Assembly (NCBI RefSeq): GCF_002899825.2
Contig: NZ_PPED02000001.1
Coordinates: forward strand, 1,178,001 to 1,242,000
Source of the DNA: Chryseobacterium phosphatilyticum
Lineage (GTDB): Bacteria > Bacteroidota > Bacteroidia > Flavobacteriales > Weeksellaceae
Direction: 5' to 3'
DNA length: 64,000 nucleotides
Shown here one piece after another: positions 43,201-51,241 of the stretch (positions within the stretch are counted from its first letter, which is position 1; the number at the start of each line of letters is the position of its first letter). Both the position numbers and the translations under genes were made by a program. The notes beneath the pieces are model-generated. The model was not told where the DNA came from and did no database searches. It saw nothing but the letters and a program-made list of their open reading frames with translations.

Positions 43201-46159
43201 TAAGTTGAGATACATTTTTATCCTTAGGAACATCTACCGTATACTCCAACATTCCTTTTTTCAGTTGATATGCTTCTGTAACAGTCTTTCCTAAGCCATC
43301 CTGAACATATACATTGACCAAAGCATCGGGAATTGCTGAATACACAAACATTTTAGCCTTTTCTCCTCTTGACACTTCTTCTTTCGGAGCAATAACCGCA
43401 AGGAATGTTTTTTGAATAGGTTTCAGTCCATTTTTATCCCACACACTGAAATATTGGGAAGACTTTATTGTATCCTTTCCTTCCATATTGAAAAGCTCCA
43501 ACTGATAATCTCCGGCTTCCAGTTTTCCGAGTTCTAATTCTATTGATGGCTGCTGTTGTCTTTCTACCACAACTTTTTCTGTTTTCCAGTTTTTGATTTC
43601 ATCGTTTTTATCAAACAGATCATGTGGAAATTTAGCAACAAACTCACTTTTGGAATATGTTGGCAGGTTCTGAACTTCTGTTTTAAAGTTGCTTCTGAAG
43701 ATTCTGTCCGGAGCTGCAAGTCTGGACAATTTAACCTGGTAAGATTTTTTCAAATCCTGTTCATTATAATTTTTTGTCTGAACTTTTAATTTTACATTTT
43801 CATCAGTGAACGTATTTTTAATATCATCAGCCTGAATATAATGGGATACGGAAGCTACTTTCAATTGGGTATTTCCTGATTGGGTCTCTCCGTTAATATC
43901 TGTAACGGAAGCATTGATCTCATAGTTATCAATTTGTATTCCTTCCAGTTTTTCATCTTTTTTAAGGTCAAGGCGAATGACAAATTCTCCCTTTTCATTC
44001 GTTTTAGCTTCTCCCAGAATTGAGTTCTCATTATCATTATCCTGCGGGTACCACCAGAAATACCTCCATCTTATATTGTGTTTTTTAATTTCATAATTCA
44101 CGGTGGTATTGCTCAATGCTACTCCTGAGAACATCATGGCTTTTCCTTTCAGCTCAATGGTCTGGCCATATTTATATTCATCTTTTACAGGATCAAAAGT
44201 TACTTCAAACTTGGGTCTTTTATACTCCTCTACTCTGATATCTTTATATCCGCTATTGGCATCTGTTCTCAGGTAAAAAGTACCGTTCAGTTTCCCTTTT
44301 GGCAGCATAAAACTTCCGTGATAAGAACCAAATTCATTGGTAGTAAAATTCTGAGAAGAAACTTCCTGATTGTTTGCATCTACCAAAGTTATTTTTTGCT
44401 TCAATCCTGAAAGTACAGACTCTATTTCTTTATTTATTCCGGTGTTGATAACCTTGAAATATACGGTCTGCCCAGGACGGTAGATAGCTCTGTCTGTAAA
44501 GATCTGGGCAATGGTACGGGATTCTTTATTGGGATTGTTATCCTCTGCATAGCCTCTCGTTCCATATACCTGCATGATTTGGAAATCATTGGTTTTAGGT
44601 TGCTGAACAAGGAAAGTTCGATAATAGTCATTACTTGTACCGGACGGAAACTTAAACACTCCCTTTTCACTGGTTTTCCCTTCGAATTTATTCAGTGTTT
44701 TATTGCTTACAAATTCATAAAATGTAAGGCTTTCATTTGTTACAGGTTTACCGTTTTCACTGTTAACCAATTTCAATTCGTTTGAAATCGGATTTCTGTC
44801 TGCTTTGGACTGGTACACGATTTTATTTCCCGAAACCAGCATGTAGAAATTCTGTTTAGAGTCGCTATCTTTCGGATCTGCTCCTGCCACAGAATATTCT
44901 ACAACGTAAATACCTGCAGGAAGAGGTTTAATTTCCAGTGAAGTTTTATGAACCTGATAATCTTTTGGGTCAGAAAGCTGGTAGTTTTCTTTTCTCACCA
45001 GACTCTTTTTAACCTTTCCATATGTGTTTCCGTATGAATTCTGAACATATTGCATGAATGAAATATATTCTCCTTTTACCTCATAAATATTTAATGAAAA
45101 ATCACTGATATTTCTGTATTCAGCAACAAAGTGAACAGGCAGGTTATTTTGTGTCTGCTGTTCAAATTTAATGTTCAGCAAAGGATTTGTAATTAACTCT
45201 TCTTTATATCTTATATTTTCGATAAAAGGAGATTTCGGATACTGAGCTTTTGCCTGTGCAGCCACAGCAATGGCTTCTTTTTCTTTCTTTTTGGCGGTAA
45301 GTTCATTCATGATATCTTCCATGATAAGGACTTTATAATCGCCTTCCACATTTGATTTCAAAAGAGACTGAAGTTGTTCCAATTTATCTTTACATTGGTT
45401 AAAATTACAATTATCAACCAATTTTTCTTTCATAAAATACAGCTTGGAATTTCCATTATTCTGTGCAATCAGTTCATCAAAAATTGCATTGATAACAGTA
45501 CGGTTTACTGTGAGCTCATTTTTCGTAAACAGGCTATTTTCAGAGAAAAAGCTTACTTTCTTTATCCCGTACCAATCAGATAAAGATGGAAAATAGGTGA
45601 TATCTTTAGTATCAGAAAAGACTTCTTTATATTTGGTTAAAGAAATTTTTTTCATTTCTGACTTTTGCTGATCAAGTTCCTGATAATTTTTAATTAAATA
45701 ATTTTTAAAATCAAGTTTACTCCAGGTCTCAATCTGGGAAAGATCCTGAGAGTTGACATTGGTTCGTCCATTGATTTTCCACGAATTCTGATTGTAGTAA
45801 TCAAGGAAGAAACCATTCAACAGAACATCATATACCAGCTTTTCTTCACCTTTAAGTTTGGCTTTCGCTGCCTGAAGTTTGGTGAAAAATTTTGAAGCGG
45901 CATCATTCTGATCATCGTCTATCGTTTGGTTGACAATACTGAATTCCGCCTTTAGGGAACGGATCAGCTGGAGAGTGTTATTTTCTTTCATTGCCTGGTT
46001 TTGTATATCTAAAATGATGGGAAGATTAGATTTATAAGCCCCTTTTTTAGTGTTTTCAATAATTTTTTTCCATTGGTCATCGTAACTTTTTTGTCCGAAA
46101 ACCATTGAAAAGCTCAGCAATAAAAGCAAAAGCATAAAAATCTTGGAAAATCTTTTCAT
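40265..46159 (-). CDS. Alpha-2-macroglobulin family protein without a visible thioester motif
   Basis: The 1964-residue protein has a signal peptide ending VFGQ, then an N-terminal region of about 350 residues with helical repeats. The MG2 motif TDRAIYRPGQTVYFKV lies near residue 555. A Pro/Ala-rich linker (YSAPPAPMARAKRSAVAGEV) near 1130 resembles a bait region, and the A2M domain NFEFTSPEALTKWKLMFLAHTKDA comes near 1215. A thioester-domain-like helical part follows from about 1400 (NPDGGFSWYAGYPSSYGTSLYILKNL). The Cys-x-Glu-Gln thioester motif is absent; the equivalent stretch reads ALPSLKNDQNNSADVVF. It probably traps or blocks proteases together with ecotin, without covalent capture. Confidence 0.9.
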   Translation of the reverse strand: MKRFSKIFMLLLLLLSFSMVFGQKSYDDQWKKIIENTKKGAYKSNLPIILDIQNQAMKENNTLQLIRSLKAEFSIVNQTIDDDQNDAASKFFTKLQAAKAKLKGEEKLVYDVLLNGFFLDYYNQNSWKINGRTNVNSQDLSQIETWSKLDFKNYLIKNYQELDQQKSEMKKISLTKYKEVFSDTKDITYFPSLSDWYGIKKVSFFSENSLFTKNELTVNRTVINAIFDELIAQNNGNSKLYFMKEKLVDNCNFNQCKDKLEQLQSLLKSNVEGDYKVLIMEDIMNELTAKKKEKEAIAVAAQAKAQYPKSPFIENIRYKEELITNPLLNIKFEQQTQNNLPVHFVAEYRNISDFSLNIYEVKGEYISFMQYVQNSYGNTYGKVKKSLVRKENYQLSDPKDYQVHKTSLEIKPLPAGIYVVEYSVAGADPKDSDSKQNFYMLVSGNKIVYQSKADRNPISNELKLVNSENGKPVTNESLTFYEFVSNKTLNKFEGKTSEKGVFKFPSGTSNDYYRTFLVQQPKTNDFQIMQVYGTRGYAEDNNPNKESRTIAQIFTDRAIYRPGQTVYFKVINTGINKEIESVLSGLKQKITLVDANNQEVSSQNFTTNEFGSYHGSFMLPKGKLNGTFYLRTDANSGYKDIRVEEYKRPKFEVTFDPVKDEYKYGQTIELKGKAMMFSGVALSNTTVNYEIKKHNIRWRYFWWYPQDNDNENSILGEAKTNEKGEFVIRLDLKKDEKLEGIQIDNYEINASVTDINGETQSGNTQLKVASVSHYIQADDIKNTFTDENVKLKVQTKNYNEQDLKKSYQVKLSRLAAPDRIFRSNFKTEVQNLPTYSKSEFVAKFPHDLFDKNDEIKNWKTEKVVVERQQQPSIELELGKLEAGDYQLELFNMEGKDTIKSSQYFSVWDKNGLKPIQKTFLAVIAPKEEVSRGEKAKMFVYSAIPDALVNVYVQDGLGKTVTEAYQLKKGMLEYTVDVPKDKNVSQLNVQFQIVAFNDINTESVTLKIKDTEQPLKIETVTFRDKLEPNSKEKWSVKVTGNEKEKINAEVLANMYDMSLDQFAVNNYSWNRLYVPFNIVSSYALRSFLTQKSYQKRIQYFNGNYVNVPNFNWFDGDLYYISTITETGIASQEGVKSPAYSAPPAPMARAKRSAVAGEVAEMRVANNAAVQNEEAIAADAVGAAGQAQQKEDLEKVPVRQNLNETAFFYPDLKTDAEGNVNFEFTSPEALTKWKLMFLAHTKDARAATLEKQVVTQKEFSVTPNYPRFLREGDELNLQSKLSNLTDKKMNGSAELRILDAFTNEDISSKFGLNSATQNFTLNENGNGALTWKLKVPNNVSSIILKVVAKAGAFSDGEQQAVAVLPNRMLVTDAIPVFVKEGETKTFVLDNLKNNTSTTASNVSNTLELTTNPIWEIMFALPSLKNDQNNSADVVFNKWFADVVASEVFKANPKMKTVFEEYQNKGLLNSNLEKNQELKQLLLEETPWVLESKSEGEQMQKLALLFDTNTMRNSINQDWDDFKKLQNPDGGFSWYAGYPSSYGTSLYILKNLGKINTWLKDNMKDYQSADQKELVTKLIQYVDNEIDKYWDTKDKNIWNNWVLDFLDTRNYWEKQYPLKGKGAALKSLVKQKAKTAKITDFTFFGLHRAALLMNDYGLKDVSDKLMTYLKETSTDTKTQGVYWKQNLNDWGWFSSKVVNQAGALEAFNKLKSNDQNFIEDMKIWLVTQKEVNSWGSSRGTSEVIFTILNSGKSWTGADSDKATIVWGGKELTPQTQATGYVKSAVKADVIDKNLGTVTVTKPGPGIVQGGLFWQYYEDLDKIKSSENYISVNKELYKKVKTVNGEELQKISPETPLKVGDKVTVRMILNTDRAMEFIHIKDMRAAGFEPLDALSGYQWKNNLGYYQSTKDASTNFYIQYMPKGKYVFEYDVVANASGKFSNGITTMQNYYAPQMNAHTKGSGVQILE

Positions 46160-46173
46160 ATATATTAATTTTG
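46143..46173 (+). promoter_or_regulatory. Promoter of the UbiA-recF operon overlapping the A2M start
   Basis: TTG (46143-46145), a 20-base spacer and TAATTTTG (46166-46173) match the Bacteroidota consensus. The -7 element ends only 4 bases before the UbiA ATG at 46178, which predicts an essentially leaderless transcript. On the minus strand TAAATTTG (46227-46220), inside the UbiA gene, may be the -7 element of the A2M gene. Confidence 0.65.
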
Positions 46174-46177
46174 AAAA

Positions 46178-46933
46178 ATGAACATTTTAAAAATACTGAA
46201 AAAAACCATCATAGACAGTCAAATTTATGTCTCTTTAGTGGGAACTCTTTTTGCAGTATTTTTTATGAAGGAGCAAAACACATTCCGTTTCCCAACGGTA
46301 CTGCTTATTTTCATCACTTATTTCAGTGGCTACCTTTATACCAAGTATCAATACACCAGACATTTTTTTAAAATTTTGATTTTAAATGCAGTGGCAGGAA
46401 TTATATGTGCTTTTCTTATTATTCACAATCACAATGAAGTAAGACTGCTTAAATGGTTTATCATTGTTGTGCTGGGCTTGCTTTACAATAGCTTTTTTCT
46501 TGATGTTTACATCCGGAAAATTCCACTCCTGAAGGTCTTTTATGTAGGCCTGGTGTGGGCTTTGGTCAATTGCTGGCTAACGCTTCCGGAGTTCAGTCTT
46601 CCGATTTTTCTGATCAGTTTCTTCTTTATTACGGCCTTGGTACTTCCTTTTGACATCCGTGATATGAAGGATGATACGGTAAAGACATTCCCCATGTTAA
46701 TAGGGGTTCAGAATACAAAATATATAGCGTATATTCTTGTTTTTATCAGCAGCTTAATCGGAATATTCCATCTTAAACCAATCTATGCTGTTTCTTTTTT
46801 TCTCTCGAGTATCATTACTTATATTTTTATTTATTTCGCTGAAAATAAACGAGATGATTCGTACTTCTCATTCGGAGTAGAAACTTGTTCTGCACTTCCT
46901 TTTTTATTTTTAGTAATAATGGAGTATTTTTGA
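46178..46933 (+). CDS. UbiA-like polyprenyltransferase-family membrane protein
   Basis: The 251-residue protein has about eight hydrophobic segments and the UbiA-type second Asp-rich motif LPFDIRDMKDD near residue 155, followed by PMLIGVQNTKYIA. The first Asp-rich motif (N-D-x-x-D) expected near residue 60-70 is not evident; that region reads KYQYTRHFF. It may therefore be a diverged, possibly inactive or regulatory member. Its N-terminus (MNILKILKKTIIDSQIYVSL) looks natural. It starts 18 bases from the divergent A2M start and is followed by recF after 3 bases, an operon arrangement. Confidence 0.75.
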   Translation: MNILKILKKTIIDSQIYVSLVGTLFAVFFMKEQNTFRFPTVLLIFITYFSGYLYTKYQYTRHFFKILILNAVAGIICAFLIIHNHNEVRLLKWFIIVVLGLLYNSFFLDVYIRKIPLLKVFYVGLVWALVNCWLTLPEFSLPIFLISFFFITALVLPFDIRDMKDDTVKTFPMLIGVQNTKYIAYILVFISSLIGIFHLKPIYAVSFFLSSIITYIFIYFAENKRDDSYFSFGVETCSALPFLFLVIMEYF

Positions 46934-46936
46934 CGA

Positions 46937-48016
46937 ATGATTATCAAGAAGCTTTCTCTTTACAATTTCAAAAACCATTCAGAAAAAAAATTTGAATTCT
47001 CCCCACAAATCAATTGTTTTGTAGGAAATAACGGGGTGGGAAAAACCAATATTCTGGATGCCCTTCATTATTTATCCGTAGGAAAAAGTTTTTTAGGAAA
47101 TACAGATCTGAATAATATTAAAACAGACGAGGATTTTTTCACCCTTGATGCTGAAATTCAGAATGAAGACAGTGAAGATATCATCAGAATTACCCAACCG
47201 AAAGAAGCCAAAAAGATCATCAGGAAAAATGATAAAAGCTATGACAGACTTGCCGACCATATCGGTTATCTGCCCAGCGTAATGATATCACCCTATGATT
47301 CTAATTTAATTTCGGATTCCGGGGAAAGCAGACGAAAGTTTCTGGATGCTATGATTTCTCAGACGGATTCTGAATATCTTTTTGACTTGATTCAGTATCA
47401 GAAAACCATACAGCAGAGAAACGCTTTATTAAAATATTTTGCCAAAAACAGAACGTGGGACAAGGATTCGTTGGAAATCTATGATGACCCAATTACCAGA
47501 TTCGGGACAAGAATATTTAATAAAAGAAAAGAATTTGTAGAACAACTGAATCCTATTGTTCAGAATTTCTACCATATTATTTCAGGTGGAAAAGAAATGG
47601 TATCTGTTATTTATGAATCTCATTTACTGGAAGATTCTTTTGAAAACCTTTTAAAAGAAAGCCTGGAAAAAGACCGCATGCTTACCTATACTTCAAAGGG
47701 AATTCATAAAGATGACCTCCTTTTTGAAATGGATCATATTTTAATTAAAAAAATCGGTTCTCAGGGACAACAGAAGTCTTTCCTGATTTCATTAAAACTG
47801 GCTCAAATGAGCCTTGTTAAAGAGCTTACCAACAAAACACCTATCCTTTTGTTAGACGATATTTTTGATAAGCTTGACGACACCCGTGTTGCACAGCTGA
47901 TTGAACTTGTCAACAAAGAAAGCTTTGGACAAATTTTTATCACAGATACCCATAGGGAACGTACGGAAAGTGTGGTGAAGAAAATTAATGAGGAAAGTGT
48001 AATTTTTGACGTTTAA
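46937..48016 (+). CDS. recF: DNA replication/repair protein RecF
   Basis: The 359-residue SMC-like ATPase has the RecF N-terminus KLSLYNFKNHSEKKFEFS and Walker A GNNGVGKTNILDALHYLS near residue 29. PSVMISPYDSNLISDSGESRRKFLD lies near 113, the signature GSQGQQKSFLISLKLAQM near 275, and Walker B ILLLDDIFDKLDDTRV near 308. RecF acts with RecO and RecR to load RecA at single-strand gaps. In Bacteroidota recF is usually followed by the DUF721/DciA-type gene; here a four-helix-bundle cassette lies between them. Confidence 0.97.
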   Translation: MIIKKLSLYNFKNHSEKKFEFSPQINCFVGNNGVGKTNILDALHYLSVGKSFLGNTDLNNIKTDEDFFTLDAEIQNEDSEDIIRITQPKEAKKIIRKNDKSYDRLADHIGYLPSVMISPYDSNLISDSGESRRKFLDAMISQTDSEYLFDLIQYQKTIQQRNALLKYFAKNRTWDKDSLEIYDDPITRFGTRIFNKRKEFVEQLNPIVQNFYHIISGGKEMVSVIYESHLLEDSFENLLKESLEKDRMLTYTSKGIHKDDLLFEMDHILIKKIGSQGQQKSFLISLKLAQMSLVKELTNKTPILLLDDIFDKLDDTRVAQLIELVNKESFGQIFITDTHRERTESVVKKINEESVIFDV

Positions 48017-48024
48017 GGGGGGCC

Positions 48025-48066
48025 GAGATTCGTGTTACGGGTTTCGAAATACGAATTATGGTGTGT
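48025..48066 (+). repeat. Heptamer-phased repeat tract, left side of four-helix-bundle gene
   Basis: Six consecutive 7-mers: GAGATTC GTGTTAC GGGTTTC GAAATAC GAATTAT GGTGTGT. The first unit position is G in all six and the last is C in four. The tract starts 8 bases past the recF stop. Its units resemble the reverse complement of the tract at 48604-48659. Confidence 0.75.
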
Positions 48067-48181
48067 AAAAATACTTTTAGGTTATTAAATTTAAACTATG
48101 TAAGGAGGAATGATAAATCCAGAAATAGCTTGTAAGTAATCTATTTTTCTTTATCTTACCTTTCATAAACACACAAATGAT

Positions 48182-48556
48182 ATGAGCTACAGAAGTTTAG
48201 ATATTTACAAAATAGCTTTTGAATTGTTTTTAAAAACACATAAAGCATCCTTTCTTCTTCCCAAATATGAATTATTTGAACTCGGAAATCAATTGAGAAG
48301 ATCATCTGACTCCGTAATTACTAATATTGTTGAGGGATATGGCAGATCAATATATAAAAATGACTACATTCGCTTTCTCGTATACTGTCACGCCAGTAAT
48401 GACGAAACAATTAATCATCTCGAAAAGCTCATCATCCTATACCCTGATATTTCTAATGAATTTGCAACCTTACAAAATGAATACAATATATTAGGTGGAA
48501 AAATCAATGTATATAAAAAATGGGTAAAAGAAAACTGGAATGAAAATAAACAATAG
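48182..48556 (+). CDS. Four-helix-bundle protein (23S rRNA intervening-sequence protein family)
   Basis: The 124-residue protein starts MSYRSLDIYKIAFELFLKTHKAS and contains FELGNQLRRSSDSVITNIVEGYGR near residue 32 and a later DETINHLEKLIILYPD. This is the S23/four-helix-bundle family first found in 23S rRNA intervening sequences and related to the Avd accessory proteins of diversity-generating retroelements. No rRNA or reverse transcriptase is nearby. The gene is bounded by two heptamer-phased tracts in inverted orientation and separates recF from the DUF721 gene. It is likely mobile or recently inserted; its function outside those contexts is unknown. Confidence 0.85.
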   Translation: MSYRSLDIYKIAFELFLKTHKASFLLPKYELFELGNQLRRSSDSVITNIVEGYGRSIYKNDYIRFLVYCHASNDETINHLEKLIILYPDISNEFATLQNEYNILGGKINVYKKWVKENWNENKQ

Positions 48557-48603
48557 AATTTTTATAAAGCTACTATAAATCGTATATTCCACCCCATAAA
48601 CGC

Positions 48604-48659
48604 AATTCACGAACCACGTAATACACATTACATAACACGTATCTCGAACCCCGCAACAC
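48604..48659 (-). repeat. Heptamer-phased repeat tract, right side of four-helix-bundle gene
   Basis: Eight consecutive 7-mers on the plus strand: AATTCAC GAACCAC GTAATAC ACATTAC ATAACAC GTATCTC GAACCCC GCAACAC. On the minus strand they read GTGTTGC, GGGGTTC, GAGATAC, GTGTTAT and so on, the same style as the left tract. The two tracts are therefore inverted relative to each other. The tract ends 4 bases before the DUF721 start codon. Confidence 0.75.
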
Positions 48660-48663
48660 CACT

Positions 48664-48957
48664 ATGAAAAAGAAAAAACGTGAATATCAATCCTCTGAAC
48701 TGGTAAAATCTTTTGCCAGAATTTATGGTTTTGAAGATAAACTGATCGCATTTGACATCAAAGACTTTCTTGAAGACTATCTGGATGAGAGTTTGTTTAA
48801 CGAAATCAGAAGTGTGAATATTGATAATGGATGTATTATTATCACCATTAATTCGCCGTTACTGAAGCATGATTTTAAAATGCGCAAAAGCTTTTACCTG
48901 AAGAAGTTTCAGGACAAATTTGGTGCAGACAAATTTCAGGATCTTCAAATACTTTAA
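48664..48957 (+). CDS. DUF721 (DciA-like) protein
   Basis: The 97-residue protein contains DLKF-like KSFARIYGFEDKLIAFDIKDFLEDYLDE and the KH-like strand pair SVNIDNGCIIITINSPLLKHDFKMRKSFYLKKFQ, as in DUF721/DciA proteins. DciA is the ancestral bacterial helicase operator that loads DnaB. The placement after recF fits the usual Bacteroidota order if the inserted four-helix-bundle cassette is removed. The heptamer tract reaches to 4 bases before its ATG, so its translation signals derive partly from the insertion. Confidence 0.8.
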   Translation: MKKKKREYQSSELVKSFARIYGFEDKLIAFDIKDFLEDYLDESLFNEIRSVNIDNGCIIITINSPLLKHDFKMRKSFYLKKFQDKFGADKFQDLQIL

Positions 48958-49136
48958 TTGTTCTCCTGAAGCCATTAAGCTTTTTAGCCTTTACAAAAAA
49001 ATAATGATAACAGCTACCGCTATTTTTTAAACAGATCACTTTAGTATCCAGCCCTGACAAATCCTACTCTACCTTAATATTTTCATTAATGATTCAAAAA
49101 ACATTTTTAGGCCATCAGTACACGAACTCTGATTAA

Positions 49137-49172
49137 TAAAAAAGACTATCCCGCTTTGAAATAGTCTTTTTA
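49137..49172. terminator. Bidirectional terminator between DUF721 and Gcr genes
   Basis: AAAAAGACTAT and ATAGTCTTTTT pair across an 11-base loop between two convergent genes. Confidence 0.85.
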
Positions 49173-49194
49173 TATATTTTAATGCCTCGATATG

Positions 49195-51228
49195 TTAATG
49201 TTCTTCTTCCGATTTATTTGATATCGTACTGCTCATCAGATCGTCGGCTTGTTTATCTAATCCTGAACGCAATGGCAGGAAAAATTTTAGCGGATGTTTG
49301 GTAAAATATCTGAAAATCTCTTTATAAATTTCGCTCACCTGTCCGAAGTTCATTTTTCTTGACCTGAACGCCAGGAACATGGATAAGCTGAAGCTCACCA
49401 GGAAGTTAAAGAACCCAATCAAAAAGACGGTAAAAAAAGACATCCAGAATGTATATGAGTCTACTGAGAAATCCTTCCCGTATAATCCTAACGCAAAGTT
49501 TCCGGCGGCAAAGGTAATGTGTCTGATATCCAGGTCAAGACCGAAAAACAGACCTACAGGAGCCGTAGCCCCAAGAAATACCCCAAACCAGAAATTGGAA
49601 ACAATCCCCGGCCAGTTTTTAGCATAATATTTTGAAAGTCCTTTGGCAAACTTTTTCCCAAAGAAACTTCTGATCGAAAGGTTTTTGGCAATCCTTTCCG
49701 GGATCTGATAAAAAACAGAGTTATTACCGATATTTCCTGAGATAATCCCTGAAATAAACAGGTAAAAACCTGCAATACTGGCATGCAGAATAGCTTTAGA
49801 TTTGAAAGGATCAAGATCTTTTAATAATTTATCAGAGCGGTCAACAGCAAGATTTTGTGAGAAAAAAACATCCAGTCCATAAATAATGGCAAGTGCTATC
49901 GGAAAGGCCAGCAATACATTCCCTACAAAGGCAATAAACTGACTTCTGAATAATTTTGACACAAGATGGGCAAATTCTGTATTATTTCTTTTGTTGTTTC
50001 CTTCTTCAGATAACACCTTGGTCATTGTTGCAGCGGTCATAGCAGGCTGCTTTGTTGCCAGTGTGAACCCCATCAGATAAATCATCACAAATCCCATTGC
50101 ATAATTCATTGAATATAAAAAAGCATGGGAAAAATCACTTCCCGGAATATATCCGTATAGCATTTTCAGGACACAAAGGGCACCTACTATAATTCCTCCT
50201 CCACTCGCTTTATAAAACATTGTCATATATTCTTTACGGGTAGAGGTGATATAATGGGCTCCTGCTTCTGCAGTATGATTGGTAATAAGATGCGAGATCA
50301 GTCTTGTACTGTCATTGATGAGATCTGCAATATTATTCTTATGAGATTTATAGCTCAGGATATTAAAGACCAGTTGTTTCGATTTAATCAAAACATCTTC
50401 GTCATTATCAATAACCAAAAGTTGTACGATTTCATAAATCCTTTCCGTCTGCTGGCGAATCTTCAGCAATGACTGATTAATCTTCCCTGAAATACCATAT
50501 TTAGCAGAATTTTTAAAAGCAATATTCACAAACTCAAGGCATTGCTCAGCATAAATCTTAATTTGTTTATATCGGCTATCTTTTGAATGCAACTGTAATT
50601 CCGGATCTTTTACGAGATCTTCAGCCAAGGTCTCCAACTCATTTTGAAGAGCCAGAAAAGGATTATCAAGATTTCGGTATTGTGGGGCCATTCTTACAAC
50701 TTCCACTTCCATTGCCATTCCCGTTACCCTCCACGAGAGGATATTCATAGAGAAAATAAGTTCTTTTTTTACATTGGCTCTGGTAATAAAATCGGATGCT
50801 CCGATAATCGTTAAAAACTCATCGATTTCGTTTTCAGGAAGGTTGTGCAGGTGTCTAAGATCTTTTTTGGGCCTTAAGCTCACATTGTCGATCATGTACC
50901 ATACGGTCTTCTCATTTTCGACAGGTGGCAGCACCTTATTCAGGATTCTTTTTTTAAGTTCAGGGAAGAAGGCATTTTCAGACAGAATATTGGCTTCTGT
51001 AAGAGACAAATTGAAGGGCCTTCCTTTAAAAATGTTGTGGATATAGTGTTTAAAATGTTCTGCATAATTCGGATTGCTTCTGAAAAAATTGAGCACATCC
51101 GTAAAATCTGCTCTTTTTACACTCTCCAAAAACTCTGCAAAGGGCTCCAAAGAAAGAGTTTCGTTCTTAAAAGAAAAATATTTTTTAAGAACTGACTCAA
51201 AATTTGTGCTGGAATTTAAGAATTTCAT
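49195..51228 (-). CDS. Gcr-family membrane protein (annotated 'site-specific recombinase')
   Basis: The 677-residue protein has a soluble N-terminal helical half (residues 1-330) and a C-terminal half with about seven transmembrane segments. These include FYKASGGGIIVGALCVLKMLYGY, GFTLATKQPAMTAATMTKVL near 395, ISGIISGNIGNNSVFYQIPERI near 500, and FWFGVFLGATAPVGLFFGLDLDIRHITFAAGNFALG near 560. This is PF10136, named SpecificRecomb from an early report, but the protein has no recombinase catalytic motif and is an integral membrane protein. The real function is unknown. mtgA lies 13 bases upstream on the same strand. Confidence 0.9.
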   Translation of the reverse strand: MKFLNSSTNFESVLKKYFSFKNETLSLEPFAEFLESVKRADFTDVLNFFRSNPNYAEHFKHYIHNIFKGRPFNLSLTEANILSENAFFPELKKRILNKVLPPVENEKTVWYMIDNVSLRPKKDLRHLHNLPENEIDEFLTIIGASDFITRANVKKELIFSMNILSWRVTGMAMEVEVVRMAPQYRNLDNPFLALQNELETLAEDLVKDPELQLHSKDSRYKQIKIYAEQCLEFVNIAFKNSAKYGISGKINQSLLKIRQQTERIYEIVQLLVIDNDEDVLIKSKQLVFNILSYKSHKNNIADLINDSTRLISHLITNHTAEAGAHYITSTRKEYMTMFYKASGGGIIVGALCVLKMLYGYIPGSDFSHAFLYSMNYAMGFVMIYLMGFTLATKQPAMTAATMTKVLSEEGNNKRNNTEFAHLVSKLFRSQFIAFVGNVLLAFPIALAIIYGLDVFFSQNLAVDRSDKLLKDLDPFKSKAILHASIAGFYLFISGIISGNIGNNSVFYQIPERIAKNLSIRSFFGKKFAKGLSKYYAKNWPGIVSNFWFGVFLGATAPVGLFFGLDLDIRHITFAAGNFALGLYGKDFSVDSYTFWMSFFTVFLIGFFNFLVSFSLSMFLAFRSRKMNFGQVSEIYKEIFRYFTKHPLKFFLPLRSGLDKQADDLMSSTISNKSEEEH

Positions 51229-51241
51229 TAGTACAAAGATA

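Noticed and set aside
48604..48659. CRISPR array
   Set aside because: The repeat unit is only 7 bp, degenerate and without spacers; no cas genes are present in the window.
49195..51228. Active site-specific recombinase
   Set aside because: The family name is historical. The protein has many membrane segments and lacks tyrosine- or serine-recombinase catalytic residues.
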